Origin: Bradyrhizobium sp. 199
GTDB taxonomy: Bacteria > Pseudomonadota > Alphaproteobacteria > Rhizobiales > Xanthobacteraceae
Reading direction: 5' to 3'
Assembly: GCF_023073355.1 (NCBI RefSeq)
Contig: NZ_JADPJI010000002.1
Span: forward strand, 1,364,001 to 1,428,000
DNA length: 64,000 nt
In this document: one piece after another, positions 16,377 to 26,105 of the stretch
Layout: each line of letters opens with the position of its first letter
Numbering within the stretch: position 1 is the first letter of the stretch
Position numbers and translations under genes: made by a program
The notes under the pieces: model-generated
Told to the model about the DNA's origin: nothing
The model's database searches: none
The model's input: the letters and a program-made list of their open reading frames with translations, nothing else

Positions 16377-17348
16377 ATGTTCGACCTGACGGAGCTCGAG
16401 CGCGCACATGCGATCGTGGGGCAGGCGGTGCCGGCAACGCCGGCGCATGCCTGGCCTTTGCTCGCAGAACGGCTCGGCACCGAAATCGTCGTCAAGCACG
16501 AGAACCACACGCCGATCGGCGCCTTCAAGGTGCGCGGCGGTCTGGTCTATCTCGACCGCCTTAAGCGCGAGCGGCCGAGCATTCCGGGCATCATCTCGGC
16601 GACGCGCGGCAATCACGGCCAGAGCCTGGCCTTTGCGGCGAGCCGTCACGGCATCCCGGCCGTGATCTACGTGCCGCGCGGCAACTCGGTCGAGAAGAAC
16701 CGCGCGATGAAGGCCTTTGGCGCCGACCTCGTCGAGCATGGCCAGGACTTTCAAGCAGCCGCTGAAGAGGCCCAGCGGCGCGCCCAGTTTACCGGCCTGC
16801 ACATGGTGCCGTCGTTCCATCCGGATCTGGTGCTCGGGGTCGCGACCTATGCGCTCGAACTGTTCAGGAACGCGCCGGACCTCGATATCCTCTATGTCCC
16901 GATCGGGCAGGGCTCCGGCATCTGCGGCTGCATCATGGCGCGCGATCTTCTGGGCCTGAAGACCGAGATCGTCGGCGTGCAGTCGACACAAGCGCCGTCC
17001 TACGCACTGTCGTTTGCGGCCGGCAAGATCGTGACGACCGAAACCAGCAACACGCTCGCCGATGGCATGGCGACGCGCATTCCCGATGCAAATGCGTTTG
17101 CGCTGATCCGCAAGGGAGCCGCCCGCATCGTGCAGGTCACCGACGACGAAGTCGGCGCAGCGATCCGCGCCTACTGGACCGATACGCACAACCTTGCCGA
17201 AGGCGCCGGCGCCGCCGCGCTCGCCGCAGCGCTTCAGGAAAAGCCAAAGCTGTCGGGCAAGCGCGTCGGTCTCGTGCTGTCCGGCGGCAACATCGATTTC
17301 GATCTGTTCCGCCGTTGGGTTGGAACAGACGCGCCAGCGATGGCGTGA
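16377..17348 (+). CDS. threonine dehydratase-like PLP enzyme
   Basis: The 323-residue protein is a fold-type II PLP enzyme. The PLP lysine lies in HTPIGAFKVRGG (about residue 48), the phosphate-binding SATRGNHGQS is near residue 80, GQGSGICG is near residue 180, and the terminal LVLSGGNID is typical. It lacks the C-terminal ACT regulatory domain of biosynthetic IlvA, so it resembles catabolic threonine/serine dehydratases in length. Its place between ilvB and ilvN suggests that it supplies 2-ketobutyrate for isoleucine synthesis. A different beta-hydroxy amino acid substrate is possible. The ATG at 16377 was chosen because the longer frame reads into the repeat. Confidence 0.85.
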   Translation: MFDLTELERAHAIVGQAVPATPAHAWPLLAERLGTEIVVKHENHTPIGAFKVRGGLVYLDRLKRERPSIPGIISATRGNHGQSLAFAASRHGIPAVIYVPRGNSVEKNRAMKAFGADLVEHGQDFQAAAEEAQRRAQFTGLHMVPSFHPDLVLGVATYALELFRNAPDLDILYVPIGQGSGICGCIMARDLLGLKTEIVGVQSTQAPSYALSFAAGKIVTTETSNTLADGMATRIPDANAFALIRKGAARIVQVTDDEVGAAIRAYWTDTHNLAEGAGAAALAAALQEKPKLSGKRVGLVLSGGNIDFDLFRRWVGTDAPAMA

Positions 17349-17371
17349 CGGAGAGACAAGAGGGGACGATC

Positions 17372-17914
17372 ATGAACCAGCCCGCATCCGCCTATTTCAT
17401 CGAGGAGCGCCACGATCCAAACGAGACGCATACGCTCTCGGTGCTCGTGCAGAACGAGCCGGGCGTGCTCGCGCGCGTCATTGGCCTGTTCTCGGGCCGT
17501 GGCTACAACATCGAGAGCCTCACCGTCTCGGAGACCGAGAGCCAGAAACATCTGTCGCGCATCACCATCGTCACCACGGGTACGCCGATGGTGATCGTGC
17601 AGATCAAGCACCAGCTCGATCGGATGATTCCGGTCTACCGGGTCGTCGACATGACCCTGACCAAGCGCTCGATTGAGCGAGAACTGGCGATGGTGAAAGT
17701 CCGCGGGCAGGGCGAGCATCGGGTCGAGGCGCTCAGGCTCGCGGACGCGTTCCGCGCCCGGGTGATCGATGCAACGACCGAGAGCTTTGTGTTCGAGATC
17801 ACAGGCAATACGGACAAGATCAACCAGTTTATCGACCTGATGCGCCCGCTCGGCCTTGTCGAGGTGTCGCGCACCGGCGTTGCCGCGATCGGCCGCGGGC
17901 CTGAAGGGATGTGA
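17372..17914 (+). CDS. ilvN: acetolactate synthase small (regulatory) subunit
   Basis: The 180-residue protein has an N-terminal ACT domain (THTLSVLVQNEPGVLARVIG, then GYNIESLTV, residues about 19-55) and the C-terminal ALS small-subunit domain (about 95-175). It activates IlvB and makes it sensitive to valine feedback. The name ilvH is equally used. A GAGGGGACGATC ribosome region precedes the ATG. The methyltransferase gene follows after 3 bases. Confidence 0.96.
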   Translation: MNQPASAYFIEERHDPNETHTLSVLVQNEPGVLARVIGLFSGRGYNIESLTVSETESQKHLSRITIVTTGTPMVIVQIKHQLDRMIPVYRVVDMTLTKRSIERELAMVKVRGQGEHRVEALRLADAFRARVIDATTESFVFEITGNTDKINQFIDLMRPLGLVEVSRTGVAAIGRGPEGM

Positions 17915-17917
17915 ACC

Positions 17918-18613
17918 ATGCTGGCTCGGGACTGGTACTATAACGAGCGGAACCGAATGGGGATCGGTCCCGCAGTTGCGTCGATCTACGACAAGCACGA
18001 CGATGCGGATCTGCGGGCGCGTGCCGCGCTGAAAATGCTCGGGGTGCAGCGCGGCTGGCGCATCGCCGATATCGGTTGCGGCAACGGCGTGCTCGCCACC
18101 GAAGCCGCCCTGATGGGTGCAGAGGTCGACGCCATCGACATCTCGCCGGCGATGCTAGCGCTCGCCGAGATCTACGCCCGCGACCGCAAGGCAGCGGTGC
18201 GCACGCAATCGGCTGGCCTGCTCAGCTTTGCCTACCGGCCCGAATCCTATGACCTGATTGTCAGCGAGTTCACGCTGCACCACCTGCCGGATTTCTGGAA
18301 GGCGGTGGCGATGTCGCGGATCTACCGCGCGCTCAAGCCCGGCGCGACGTTCTATCTCCGCGATATCGTGTACGCCTCGATGCCCGATGCGATCGAGCGC
18401 GACGTCGAGCAATGGGCCGATTTCCAGATCAAGAACCACGATTTTTCGCGCGACAGCGTGGTGGCGCACATGCGCGACGAATATTCGACATTCGGCTGGG
18501 TGATGGAGCGGATGCTGACCGACATCGGCTTCACGCTCGTCTCGGCCGATTACCATGCACCGATGCACGGCACTTATCTGCTGCGCAAACCGAAAGCCGG
18601 CGAGCAAGGCTAG
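17918..18613 (+). CDS. class I SAM-dependent methyltransferase
   Basis: The 231-residue protein has motif I IADIGCGNGVLATEAALMGA (near residue 48), the acidic VDAIDISPAML, and YDLIVSEFTLHHL as motif IV. This is the Methyltransf_11/25 type. The substrate cannot be predicted. It starts 3 bases after the ilvN stop, so it is part of the ilv transcript. Why a methyltransferase sits among branched-chain amino acid genes is not clear from sequence. Confidence 0.8.
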   Translation: MLARDWYYNERNRMGIGPAVASIYDKHDDADLRARAALKMLGVQRGWRIADIGCGNGVLATEAALMGAEVDAIDISPAMLALAEIYARDRKAAVRTQSAGLLSFAYRPESYDLIVSEFTLHHLPDFWKAVAMSRIYRALKPGATFYLRDIVYASMPDAIERDVEQWADFQIKNHDFSRDSVVAHMRDEYSTFGWVMERMLTDIGFTLVSADYHAPMHGTYLLRKPKAGEQG

Positions 18614-18659
18614 ACGAATAACAACAGGGCTGCACGACAGGGCAGAACCGAGAACGACA

Positions 18660-19553
18660 ATGAAGCCGGCCGATATCCTCATCGCCATCCTGGTGGCGAT
18701 CATCTGGGGGCTTGCCTTCGTGGCGAGCCGGATCGCGCTCGACGAGTTTTCGCCGGAGCTGATGACTGCGATGCGCTTTGCCATCGCCGCGCTGCCGTGC
18801 CTGTTCATTCCCAAGCCGAAGGTCGCCTGGTCGCTTCTGGTTGCGATCAGCTTCACGCTGTTCCTCGGCCAATTCCTGTCGCAGGCTTACGGCATCGCCC
18901 AAGGCGTGCCGGTGGGGTTGACCAGCGTTGTAGTGCAGAGCCAGGCGCTGTTCACGATAGGCTTTGCCGCGATCGCATTCGGCGAGCGACCGACCCCGGT
19001 GCAGACGCTCAGCATCGTCATCGCGGCGGCCGGACTTCTCATGATCTGCGGCACCGTCGGTTATGATTTCAGCGTCGGTGCGTTCGCGGTGCTGATGATC
19101 GCTCCGATCTGCTTTGCGGTCGGCAATCTCCTGCTGCGCGGCGCTCGCGGTGCGCCGATGTTCGACTTGTTTGCCTGGCTCTGCCTCACCGCCGCGGTGC
19201 CGCTGTTCGCGCTCGCGCTGATTGTCGATGGGCCCGCGCCGACTTTCCAATCGCTGATCCACATGTCGCTCACCGGGCTCATCTGCCTGCTGGCGATCGG
19301 CGCTATCTCCACCAGCATTGCTTATTGGCTGTGGGGCCGGCTGCTGCGCGACTATCCCGCCGCGCAGGTGGTGCCGTTCGCGCTGCTGGTGCCATTCGTC
19401 GGCTCGGCCGCCTCGAGCATCGTGTTCGGCGAGCGGTTCGGACCGTTGCGGCTCACCGGCATGCTGACCGTGATCGTTGGTATCGCGGTGATGGTTCTGG
19501 CGAATCGGCCCAAGGCGTTTAGCCAAACCGCTGCCGAAGACGACGTGAGGTGA
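18660..19553 (+). CDS. EamA/DMT-family exporter, O-acetylserine/cysteine exporter-like
   Basis: The 297-residue protein has ten hydrophobic segments in two EamA repeats. It resembles E. coli EamA in details such as the VVVQSQALFTIGFAAIAFGE region near residue 90 and YWLWGRLLRDYPAAQVVPF near residue 225. The family exports small metabolites, often amino acids. The stop overlaps the possible GTG start of the next exporter. In this locus an overflow role for amino acids is plausible but inferred. Confidence 0.8.
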   Translation: MKPADILIAILVAIIWGLAFVASRIALDEFSPELMTAMRFAIAALPCLFIPKPKVAWSLLVAISFTLFLGQFLSQAYGIAQGVPVGLTSVVVQSQALFTIGFAAIAFGERPTPVQTLSIVIAAAGLLMICGTVGYDFSVGAFAVLMIAPICFAVGNLLLRGARGAPMFDLFAWLCLTAAVPLFALALIVDGPAPTFQSLIHMSLTGLICLLAIGAISTSIAYWLWGRLLRDYPAAQVVPFALLVPFVGSAASSIVFGERFGPLRLTGMLTVIVGIAVMVLANRPKAFSQTAAEDDVR

Positions 19554-19555
19554 GC

Positions 19556-20158
19556 ATGTCCCAGTCGCTGTTCTATGCCTTCCTCATCTTCATGATCGTG
19601 ATGTACTTCACGCCCGGGCCGAACAACATCATGCTGCTGTCCTCGGGCCTGACCTACGGCTTCCGGCGCACCGTCCCTCACATCGTCGGCATCGTCCTCG
19701 GCTTCGCTTTCATGGTCGCCGCTGTCGGCCTTGGGCTCGGCTCCGTGTTCCTGGCCTATCCGATCCTCCAGACCATCCTGAAATATGCCGGTGCCGCCTA
19801 TCTGATCTATCTTGCCGCCGCGATTGCCATGTCCGGCCCGACCAAGCCGGGGGAGGGGGATGGCCGCGGTCCGATGACCTTCTGGGGCGCGGCGATGTTC
19901 CAATGGATCAACGCGAAGGGCTGGGTGATCGTGATCGGCACCATCACCGCCTACGCGGCGATCGCCCAATTCCCGCTCAACATCGCGATCCAGACCTTGA
20001 TCAGCCTGCTCGTCGGCACGGTCTCGACCGTGGTCTGGGCCCTGTTCGGCTCCGCATTGCGGCCGGTCCTGACGTCGGCGCGGCTGGTGCGCTCCTTCAA
20101 CATCCTGATGGCGATCCTGCTGCTGGCCTCCCTCTACCCCGTTTTCATGGATGCATGA
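19556..20158 (+). CDS. LysE/RhtB-family amino acid exporter
   Basis: The 200-residue protein has six hydrophobic segments. The LysE signature YFTPGPNNIMLLSSGLTYGF (about residues 17-36) and the middle GAAYLIYLAAAI are present. The family exports amino acids such as lysine, threonine, homoserine lactone or branched-chain amino acids. The ATG at 19556 lies 2 bases after the upstream stop; a GTG at 19550 is an alternative. The pairing with the EamA gene inside an ilv locus suggests amino acid efflux. Confidence 0.85.
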   Translation: MSQSLFYAFLIFMIVMYFTPGPNNIMLLSSGLTYGFRRTVPHIVGIVLGFAFMVAAVGLGLGSVFLAYPILQTILKYAGAAYLIYLAAAIAMSGPTKPGEGDGRGPMTFWGAAMFQWINAKGWVIVIGTITAYAAIAQFPLNIAIQTLISLLVGTVSTVVWALFGSALRPVLTSARLVRSFNILMAILLLASLYPVFMDA

Positions 20159-20201
20159 TGTCGCGGATTTCCATGCAGAAACGGGTTTCCCTAAGCGCTG
20201 A

Positions 20202-21311
<1,110 letters not shown>

Positions 21312-21331
21312 CGCTAGGTGGCCCCGGGGGC

Positions 21332-21679
21332 GTGACGACGTCGCGCCTCCGGATTCGTCTCCGACCATTCAAGTATCTGGGCATCGTTGCTGCCGCGGTC
21401 GTCGCGCTGTCGCTCATGAGCGATCTGCCGATCGGAACGATCGAGCGTGCGCTGGTGCGCTCCGAGCCCGAGCAGATTCTCATCGTCGCCAAGGCGATCG
21501 GGCTATCCTGGGATACGACGAAGGCGGTCTTGATGTTCAGGCCTGGTTCGGGTCCTGAGGCGAGGGGGCGGCTGGAGCAATGCTTGGCATGCTTCCTGCG
21601 ATTGAAGCCAAGCACCGCGAAGTCAGCGCTCCAGTTATATCGGCTCCGCGAGCGCGCGAGCCAAGGGCCGCCGCACTAG
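21332..21679 (+). pseudogene. fragment resembling the C-terminus of a DUF2336 protein
   Basis: The GTG-started 115-codon frame includes ALVRSEPEQILIVAKAIGLS followed by WDTTKAVLMFRPG and ALQLYRLRERAS. This resembles the end of DUF2336 proteins, which are normally 300 or more residues. No N-terminal part is present and the frame begins 20 bases after ilvC. It is most likely a remnant; a short functional protein cannot be excluded. Confidence 0.4.
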
Positions 21680-21773
21680 GTCTCATCCCGCGATCGACCT
21701 CGTCGAGAGCGAGCGCCATTGCGTGCTGGTGCCTTTCTCCTTCATGATCGCGGTAGCTTGAGGGGAGGGGACC

Positions 21774-22622
21774 ATGCGATCAGTCGTCGTCACAGGCGTG
21801 TCCACCGGCATCGGCTGGGCCACTGCAAAAGTTTTACTCGGGCGCGGCTTCCGCGTCTTCGGCAGCGTCCGCAAGCAGACGGATGCGGATCGGCTCAAGG
21901 CCGAGTTCGGTGCCAATTTCGTCCCCCTGATGTTCGACGTCACCGATGAACCCGCGGTGCTTGCCGCCGGTCGCCAGGTGCTTGAGGCGCTGGGTGGCGA
22001 GACGCTTGCCGGCCTCGTCAACAATGCCGGGATTGCCGTGGCCGGGCCGCTGCTGGAGCTGTCAGCGGATGAATTCCGCCGCCAGATGGACATCAACGTC
22101 ATCGGTCCTGTGATCGCGACGCAGGCTTTTGGTCCGCTGCTCGGTTCTGATCCGTCGCTCAAGGGACCGAAGGGCCGGATCGTGATGATCAGCTCGGTCG
22201 CCGGCAAGAACGGCAATCCCTTTTCCGCGCCCTATTGCGCCTCAAAGCACGCGGTCGAGGGACTATCCGAAAGCCTGCGCCGTGAATTGATCCTGTACGG
22301 CATCGACGTGATCATTGTCGCCCCCGGCGCCGTGAAGACCCCGATCTGGGACAAGGCCGAGCAGATCGATCTCTCCGTCTACAAGAACTCGCCCTATTTC
22401 CCGGCACTCAACAAGGTCTTGGCTTTCATGAGGAAGCTCGGCGAAGCAGGTCTGCCGGCAGAGCGGATTGGCGAAGTCGTGGTCGAGGCACTCACGACGG
22501 CGAAGCCGCGGGTGCGCTATCAGGTCACGCCAGACCCGACCAGGCACATGATGCAGGCGATGCTGCCCAAGCGGGCCGTCGACCGCATCTATGCCAAGCG
22601 GCTCGGGCTCCTGCCGCAATAA
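21774..22622 (+). CDS. short-chain dehydrogenase/reductase
   Basis: The 282-residue classical SDR has the cofactor motif TGVSTGIG (residues 7-14), NNAGIAVAG (about 83), the catalytic Ser in MISSVAG (about 142), and YCASK (about residue 155) with Tyr and Lys. Absence of an acidic residue right after the second strand with Arg in GSVRKQ suggests NADP preference. The substrate is unknown. It converges on the membrane protein gene downstream, 12 bases away. Confidence 0.88.
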   Translation: MRSVVVTGVSTGIGWATAKVLLGRGFRVFGSVRKQTDADRLKAEFGANFVPLMFDVTDEPAVLAAGRQVLEALGGETLAGLVNNAGIAVAGPLLELSADEFRRQMDINVIGPVIATQAFGPLLGSDPSLKGPKGRIVMISSVAGKNGNPFSAPYCASKHAVEGLSESLRRELILYGIDVIIVAPGAVKTPIWDKAEQIDLSVYKNSPYFPALNKVLAFMRKLGEAGLPAERIGEVVVEALTTAKPRVRYQVTPDPTRHMMQAMLPKRAVDRIYAKRLGLLPQ

Positions 22623-22634
22623 GGCAGGCGCGCC

Positions 22635-23255
22635 TCAGCCCGCCGCAACGGTCTGTCCGCGCGGGTGGCGGGCCATCGCGATCGTGCGCAGCGTCATCAC
22701 GATCAGGAGCGGGATGAGGAACGCGGCATAGAGCGGCATCGTCGGCACGCGCTTGCCGAACGAGACCATGAACTGGAACCAGAGATAATATCCGCCCGCG
22801 AGGTGCAGCGTACGCCAGGTGCGTGGCCCGATCAGCACGGCGGCGCGGTCGAACGAGGTCGCGCTCATGGCAATGATGCAGGCATAGCCGATGCCGCCGA
22901 AGATGTAGGAAACGGCCGAGGTGGCCTCGGCAAAGCCGGCCGGATCCATCCTGGCGAACGTGACGATCGCGACCGCGTGGATGGCGTGGGAAGCAGCAAA
23001 ACTCAGGCCGAGATAACGTCGGTTGCGGCGCTGCCAGCGCGTCCAGGCGTTGGGCCACAGCCGCGCCAGTGCCGCGGCGCTGAAGGCGAGGCAGAACAGC
23101 AGCAGCGAGCTTCGTGCCGTGAAACGGATCACCATCCGCACGCCCTCGACCTCGAACTGCCGCATCGAGGCGATCCACAGGCTGAGGACGACCAGGCTCG
23201 CCGCGAGCGCGGCAAGCAGCCGCCAGCCTTCGAACCAGTTTTGACGCTGCGGCAT
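22635..23255 (-). CDS. ferric reductase-like transmembrane (cytochrome b-type) protein
   Basis: The 206-residue protein has about six hydrophobic segments and spaced histidines that could hold heme, in SFAASHAIHAVAI (about residue 88) and WRTLHLAGGYYLWFQF (about 147). This is the ferric-reductase-like domain also seen in MsrQ. No FAD/NAD domain is attached. It is divergent from a TetR-type regulator, with two palindromic operator candidates in between, so it is the likely target of that regulator. Confidence 0.7.
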   Translation of the reverse strand: MPQRQNWFEGWRLLAALAASLVVLSLWIASMRQFEVEGVRMVIRFTARSSLLLFCLAFSAAALARLWPNAWTRWQRRNRRYLGLSFAASHAIHAVAIVTFARMDPAGFAEATSAVSYIFGGIGYACIIAMSATSFDRAAVLIGPRTWRTLHLAGGYYLWFQFMVSFGKRVPTMPLYAAFLIPLLIVMTLRTIAMARHPRGQTVAAG

Positions 23256-23273
23256 GGTGCTTCCCTCCCCTTA

Positions 23274-23332
23274 TGTAATCATTGATTACATTTCGATGAG
23301 CGTATTGGTCAATGGTGTAATCGCTGCTTACA
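23274..23332. promoter_or_regulatory. two TetR-type operator candidates
   Basis: A perfect palindrome TGTAATCATTGATTACA lies at 23274-23290. A related imperfect one, TGTAATCGCTGCTTACA, lies at 23316-23332. Their centres are 42 bp apart, about four helical turns. Both sit in the 107-bp gap between the divergent membrane-protein and TetR genes. They are the natural sites for autoregulation and for control of the membrane-protein gene. Confidence 0.75.
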
Positions 23333-23362
23333 TTCACGTTCGGGTGATGCTAGGAAGCTGCC

Positions 23363-24016
23363 ATGCCCATCCGTCAGCCGTCCAAGCCGCGTGCCAGCCG
23401 CCCCAGAGCTCAAGCCCGGCCGTATCACCACGGCGATCTTCGCCGCGTGCTGATCGAGGCTGCCTTGCAATTGGCGGCGGAGGGAGCGGATGTGTCTGTC
23501 CGTGAGGCCGCGCGCCGGGCTGCGGTGTCGCCGGGCGCGCCGTTCCGGCACTTTCCGAACCGCGATGCCCTGATGGCGGCGGCGGCCGAGGAGGCGCAGC
23601 GGCGTTTTCGTGCCGAGATCGAGGCGGCGCTGAGCAAGGCTCCGGCCTCCGGCCCGCTCGCCCGTTTCCGTGCCTTCGGCCTCGCTTACCTGCGCTGGGC
23701 GCTGCGCAATCCCGCCCATTTCGAGATCATCTCCACCGGGCGTTACTTCGTCCATGGCAGCTCCGCTGAACTGACGCGCGACAATGCCGAGTTGATCGCG
23801 CTGACCGAAGGAATACTGGCGCAGGCGGCGGAGCAGGGCCTGCTGCGCTCGGTGGACCTCAAGCGCATTCAGATCGCCGGCCGGGCCCTGGTTTACGGTT
23901 TTGCCCGGATGAATCTCGACGGCCACTTTCCGCGTTGGGGCGTCGAGGCAGGTGAGATCGAGCGGATGGCGGAAGGGGCGCTCGACCTGTTCATCGCCGG
24001 GATCGCAAAGCCCTAG
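23363..24016 (+). CDS. TetR-family transcriptional regulator
   Basis: The 217-residue protein has a basic N-terminus and a TetR helix-turn-helix (about residues 25-72: HGDLRRVLIEAALQLAAEG, then VREAARRAAVSPGAPFRHFP). A C-terminal WHG-type ligand domain follows. It presumably represses itself and the divergent ferric-reductase-like gene through the palindromes at 23274 and 23316. The ligand is unknown. Confidence 0.88.
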   Translation: MPIRQPSKPRASRPRAQARPYHHGDLRRVLIEAALQLAAEGADVSVREAARRAAVSPGAPFRHFPNRDALMAAAAEEAQRRFRAEIEAALSKAPASGPLARFRAFGLAYLRWALRNPAHFEIISTGRYFVHGSSAELTRDNAELIALTEGILAQAAEQGLLRSVDLKRIQIAGRALVYGFARMNLDGHFPRWGVEAGEIERMAEGALDLFIAGIAKP

Positions 24017-24238
24017 CGCCAAGCAGCTTTGCCCGCCCGCCGGGCGCCGTTCGCGCTCACCAACATAATGCGCAGGTCGGATCACGACGCGCGTTGCCTG
24101 TCCTTGACCGTTCCGTTACAGTTTTATGACATGGTGCAGGCATCCGGCTGCGCCGGAAGCCCTTAGCCGCCCTTATTCAGCCCTTGGGCCGGCCAGACGG
24201 CTGCGATCATTGCGCCGGACCAGAGTTGCGTGTCGTCG

Positions 24239-25951
24239 ATGGCGTCCGCGCCCAATCCAGGACCTTCTGCCGCCACCGCCGCCCTCGCCAGCGTCGCCGC
24301 GCTCGGCATCTGGCGGCTGCTCGCTGTTGCCGCCCCGCATCTGGCCGCGCTCGCGCTGATGTACCAGACCGAGACTGATTTCGGCTCGCGCCTCTCCTTT
24401 GCGCTCGCCTGGGGCATCCTCAACTTCTTCTGGATCACGCTGCTGCGCCGGCCGGCGCTATCCGGCGCGCTGTCGCTGACCATGGTCGTCGTGCTGGTGC
24501 TGCTGTCGCGGCTCAAGCACGACGTCGTGCAGATGACGGTCAACTTCATCGACCTGATGATGATCGACCGCGACACCGTCGCGTTCCTGTTCACGATCTT
24601 CCCGAACCTGCGCTGGTCGGTGATCCTGGCCGGCCTCGTCACGTTGCCACTGATGTATGCGCTGTGGTGGCTCGATCCGTTCCGCATCCGCCGTCTGCCG
24701 GCGCTCGCCTGCAAGCTCGCCTGCCTTGCCGCGCTGGTGGGCTATTCGCTCTATCATCCGGACGAGGCCTGGCGCGGATATTACGACGACGGCTATCTCT
24801 CGAAATTCTTCCGCTCCGGCGTCAGCTCGGTCTCCGATTTCGTGCAATACGGCTTCATGGAATCGGCCGCCTCGACCAATGAGCGGCTCAACGTGCCGCT
24901 GCTCGATTCCTGCCATCCCGCGGGCCGCCGGCCGCACATCATCATGATCCATGATGAATCCAGCTTCGACATCCGCGCCGCACAGGAGATCAAGGTGCCG
25001 CCGCGCTATGGCGATCACTTCAAGTCCTGGGACGGCAAGCAGCGCACGTTCCTGGCCGAGAGCAACGGCGGGCCGAGCTGGCTCACCGAATACAACGTGC
25101 TCGCGGGGCTTTCCTCGCGATCGTTCGGCCGCTTCGCCTATTTCGTGACGCGCATCGCCACGAACCGGGTCGAACGCGGCCTGCCGCTGGCGCTGCGCCG
25201 TTGCGGCTACGATACCATGTCGCTCTATCCCGCCTATGGCGGCTTCATGGCTGCCCGCAGCTTCCAGATGACGACCGGCATCGAACGCTTCCTCGATTCG
25301 AAAGATCTCGGCGCCAAGGACGTCGAGCCCGACAGCTTCTTCTACGACAAGGCGCTCCAGCTGATGGGCCAGCAGCCGCCGAACAAGCCGCTGTTCACCT
25401 TCATCTATCTCGGCGCCAATCATTTCCCCTGGGAGACGCGCTTCCGCCCCGACCTGGTGCCGAACTGGCGCGCGCCGGGCAATGTGCCGTCCATCGACGA
25501 ATATCTGCGCCGGCAGGCGATGAGCGCCGAGCAGTACAAGGCGTTCGTCGCGGGGCTGAAGAAGACGTTTCCTGGCGAGCCCTTCCTGATCGTGCGCTAC
25601 GGCGATCATCAGCCGGAGTTCGCGCCTGGTATCCTCGAGCCCGGGCTCGACGAGGGCGCGATCGGCAAGAAGCTCGACGCCTACGACCCGCGCCTCTATG
25701 CGACCTACTATGCGATCGACGCCGTCAATTTCGAGCCGGTGAAGAGCGATGCCGTGATGGACACGATCGACGGGCCCTATCTGCCGCTGGTCATCCAGGA
25801 GGCCGCCGGCATCCCGCTCGATCCGTCCTTTGCCGAGCAGAAAGAGATCATGCTCCGCTGCAAGGGTACGTTCTACGGCTGCAAGGACGGCGCTGAAGCA
25901 CGGAGGCTGAACCGCCTGCTGATCGACGCAGGGATGATCAGGGGGCTGTAG
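24239..25951 (+). CDS. membrane-anchored alkaline-phosphatase-superfamily enzyme (LTA-synthase/sulfatase-like)
   Basis: The 570-residue protein has about five hydrophobic segments in residues 15-190. A soluble domain then starts RRPHIIMIHDESSFDIRAA (about residue 225) and includes WLTEYNVLAGLSSRSFG, FTFIYLGANHFPWETRF and LIVRYGDHQPEF. This layout fits phosphoglycerol- or phosphoethanolamine-transferases and related sulfatase-fold enzymes that modify envelope glycans or lipids. The exact reaction is not assignable. The start is uncertain between ATG 24239 and GTG 24230; neither has a strong ribosome site. Confidence 0.75.
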   Translation: MASAPNPGPSAATAALASVAALGIWRLLAVAAPHLAALALMYQTETDFGSRLSFALAWGILNFFWITLLRRPALSGALSLTMVVVLVLLSRLKHDVVQMTVNFIDLMMIDRDTVAFLFTIFPNLRWSVILAGLVTLPLMYALWWLDPFRIRRLPALACKLACLAALVGYSLYHPDEAWRGYYDDGYLSKFFRSGVSSVSDFVQYGFMESAASTNERLNVPLLDSCHPAGRRPHIIMIHDESSFDIRAAQEIKVPPRYGDHFKSWDGKQRTFLAESNGGPSWLTEYNVLAGLSSRSFGRFAYFVTRIATNRVERGLPLALRRCGYDTMSLYPAYGGFMAARSFQMTTGIERFLDSKDLGAKDVEPDSFFYDKALQLMGQQPPNKPLFTFIYLGANHFPWETRFRPDLVPNWRAPGNVPSIDEYLRRQAMSAEQYKAFVAGLKKTFPGEPFLIVRYGDHQPEFAPGILEPGLDEGAIGKKLDAYDPRLYATYYAIDAVNFEPVKSDAVMDTIDGPYLPLVIQEAAGIPLDPSFAEQKEIMLRCKGTFYGCKDGAEARRLNRLLIDAGMIRGL

Positions 25952-25989
25952 TTTCTATGAAGGTCATCCCAATATGGCGTGCAAAGCGA

Positions 25990-26091
25990 CTTGTCCGCCG
26001 TAGCTCAAAGAGCGAAGGCGGAAGCGTGCCCACCACTTCTCACGCCTAGCCTGAGACGGTGGGGACGGCGCTCACGCGCCTTTGCCCACCC
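25990..26091. repeat. GTGGGCAAAG-type inverted repeat, copy 2
   Basis: The block contains AAGCGTGCCCACCA, then a centre, then GGTGGGGACGGCG and GCGCCTTTGCCCACC, matching the layout of the copy at 11891. It fills the space between two convergent genes. Confidence 0.65.
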
Positions 26092-26105
26092 GACGAAATC
26101 TCACC

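Noticed and set aside
14235..17189. 984-codon open frame antisense to ilvB and the dehydratase gene
   Set aside because: It is the reverse-strand shadow of high-GC coding sequence, is rich in Arg/His/Asp without any domain, and the plus strand carries clear enzymes.
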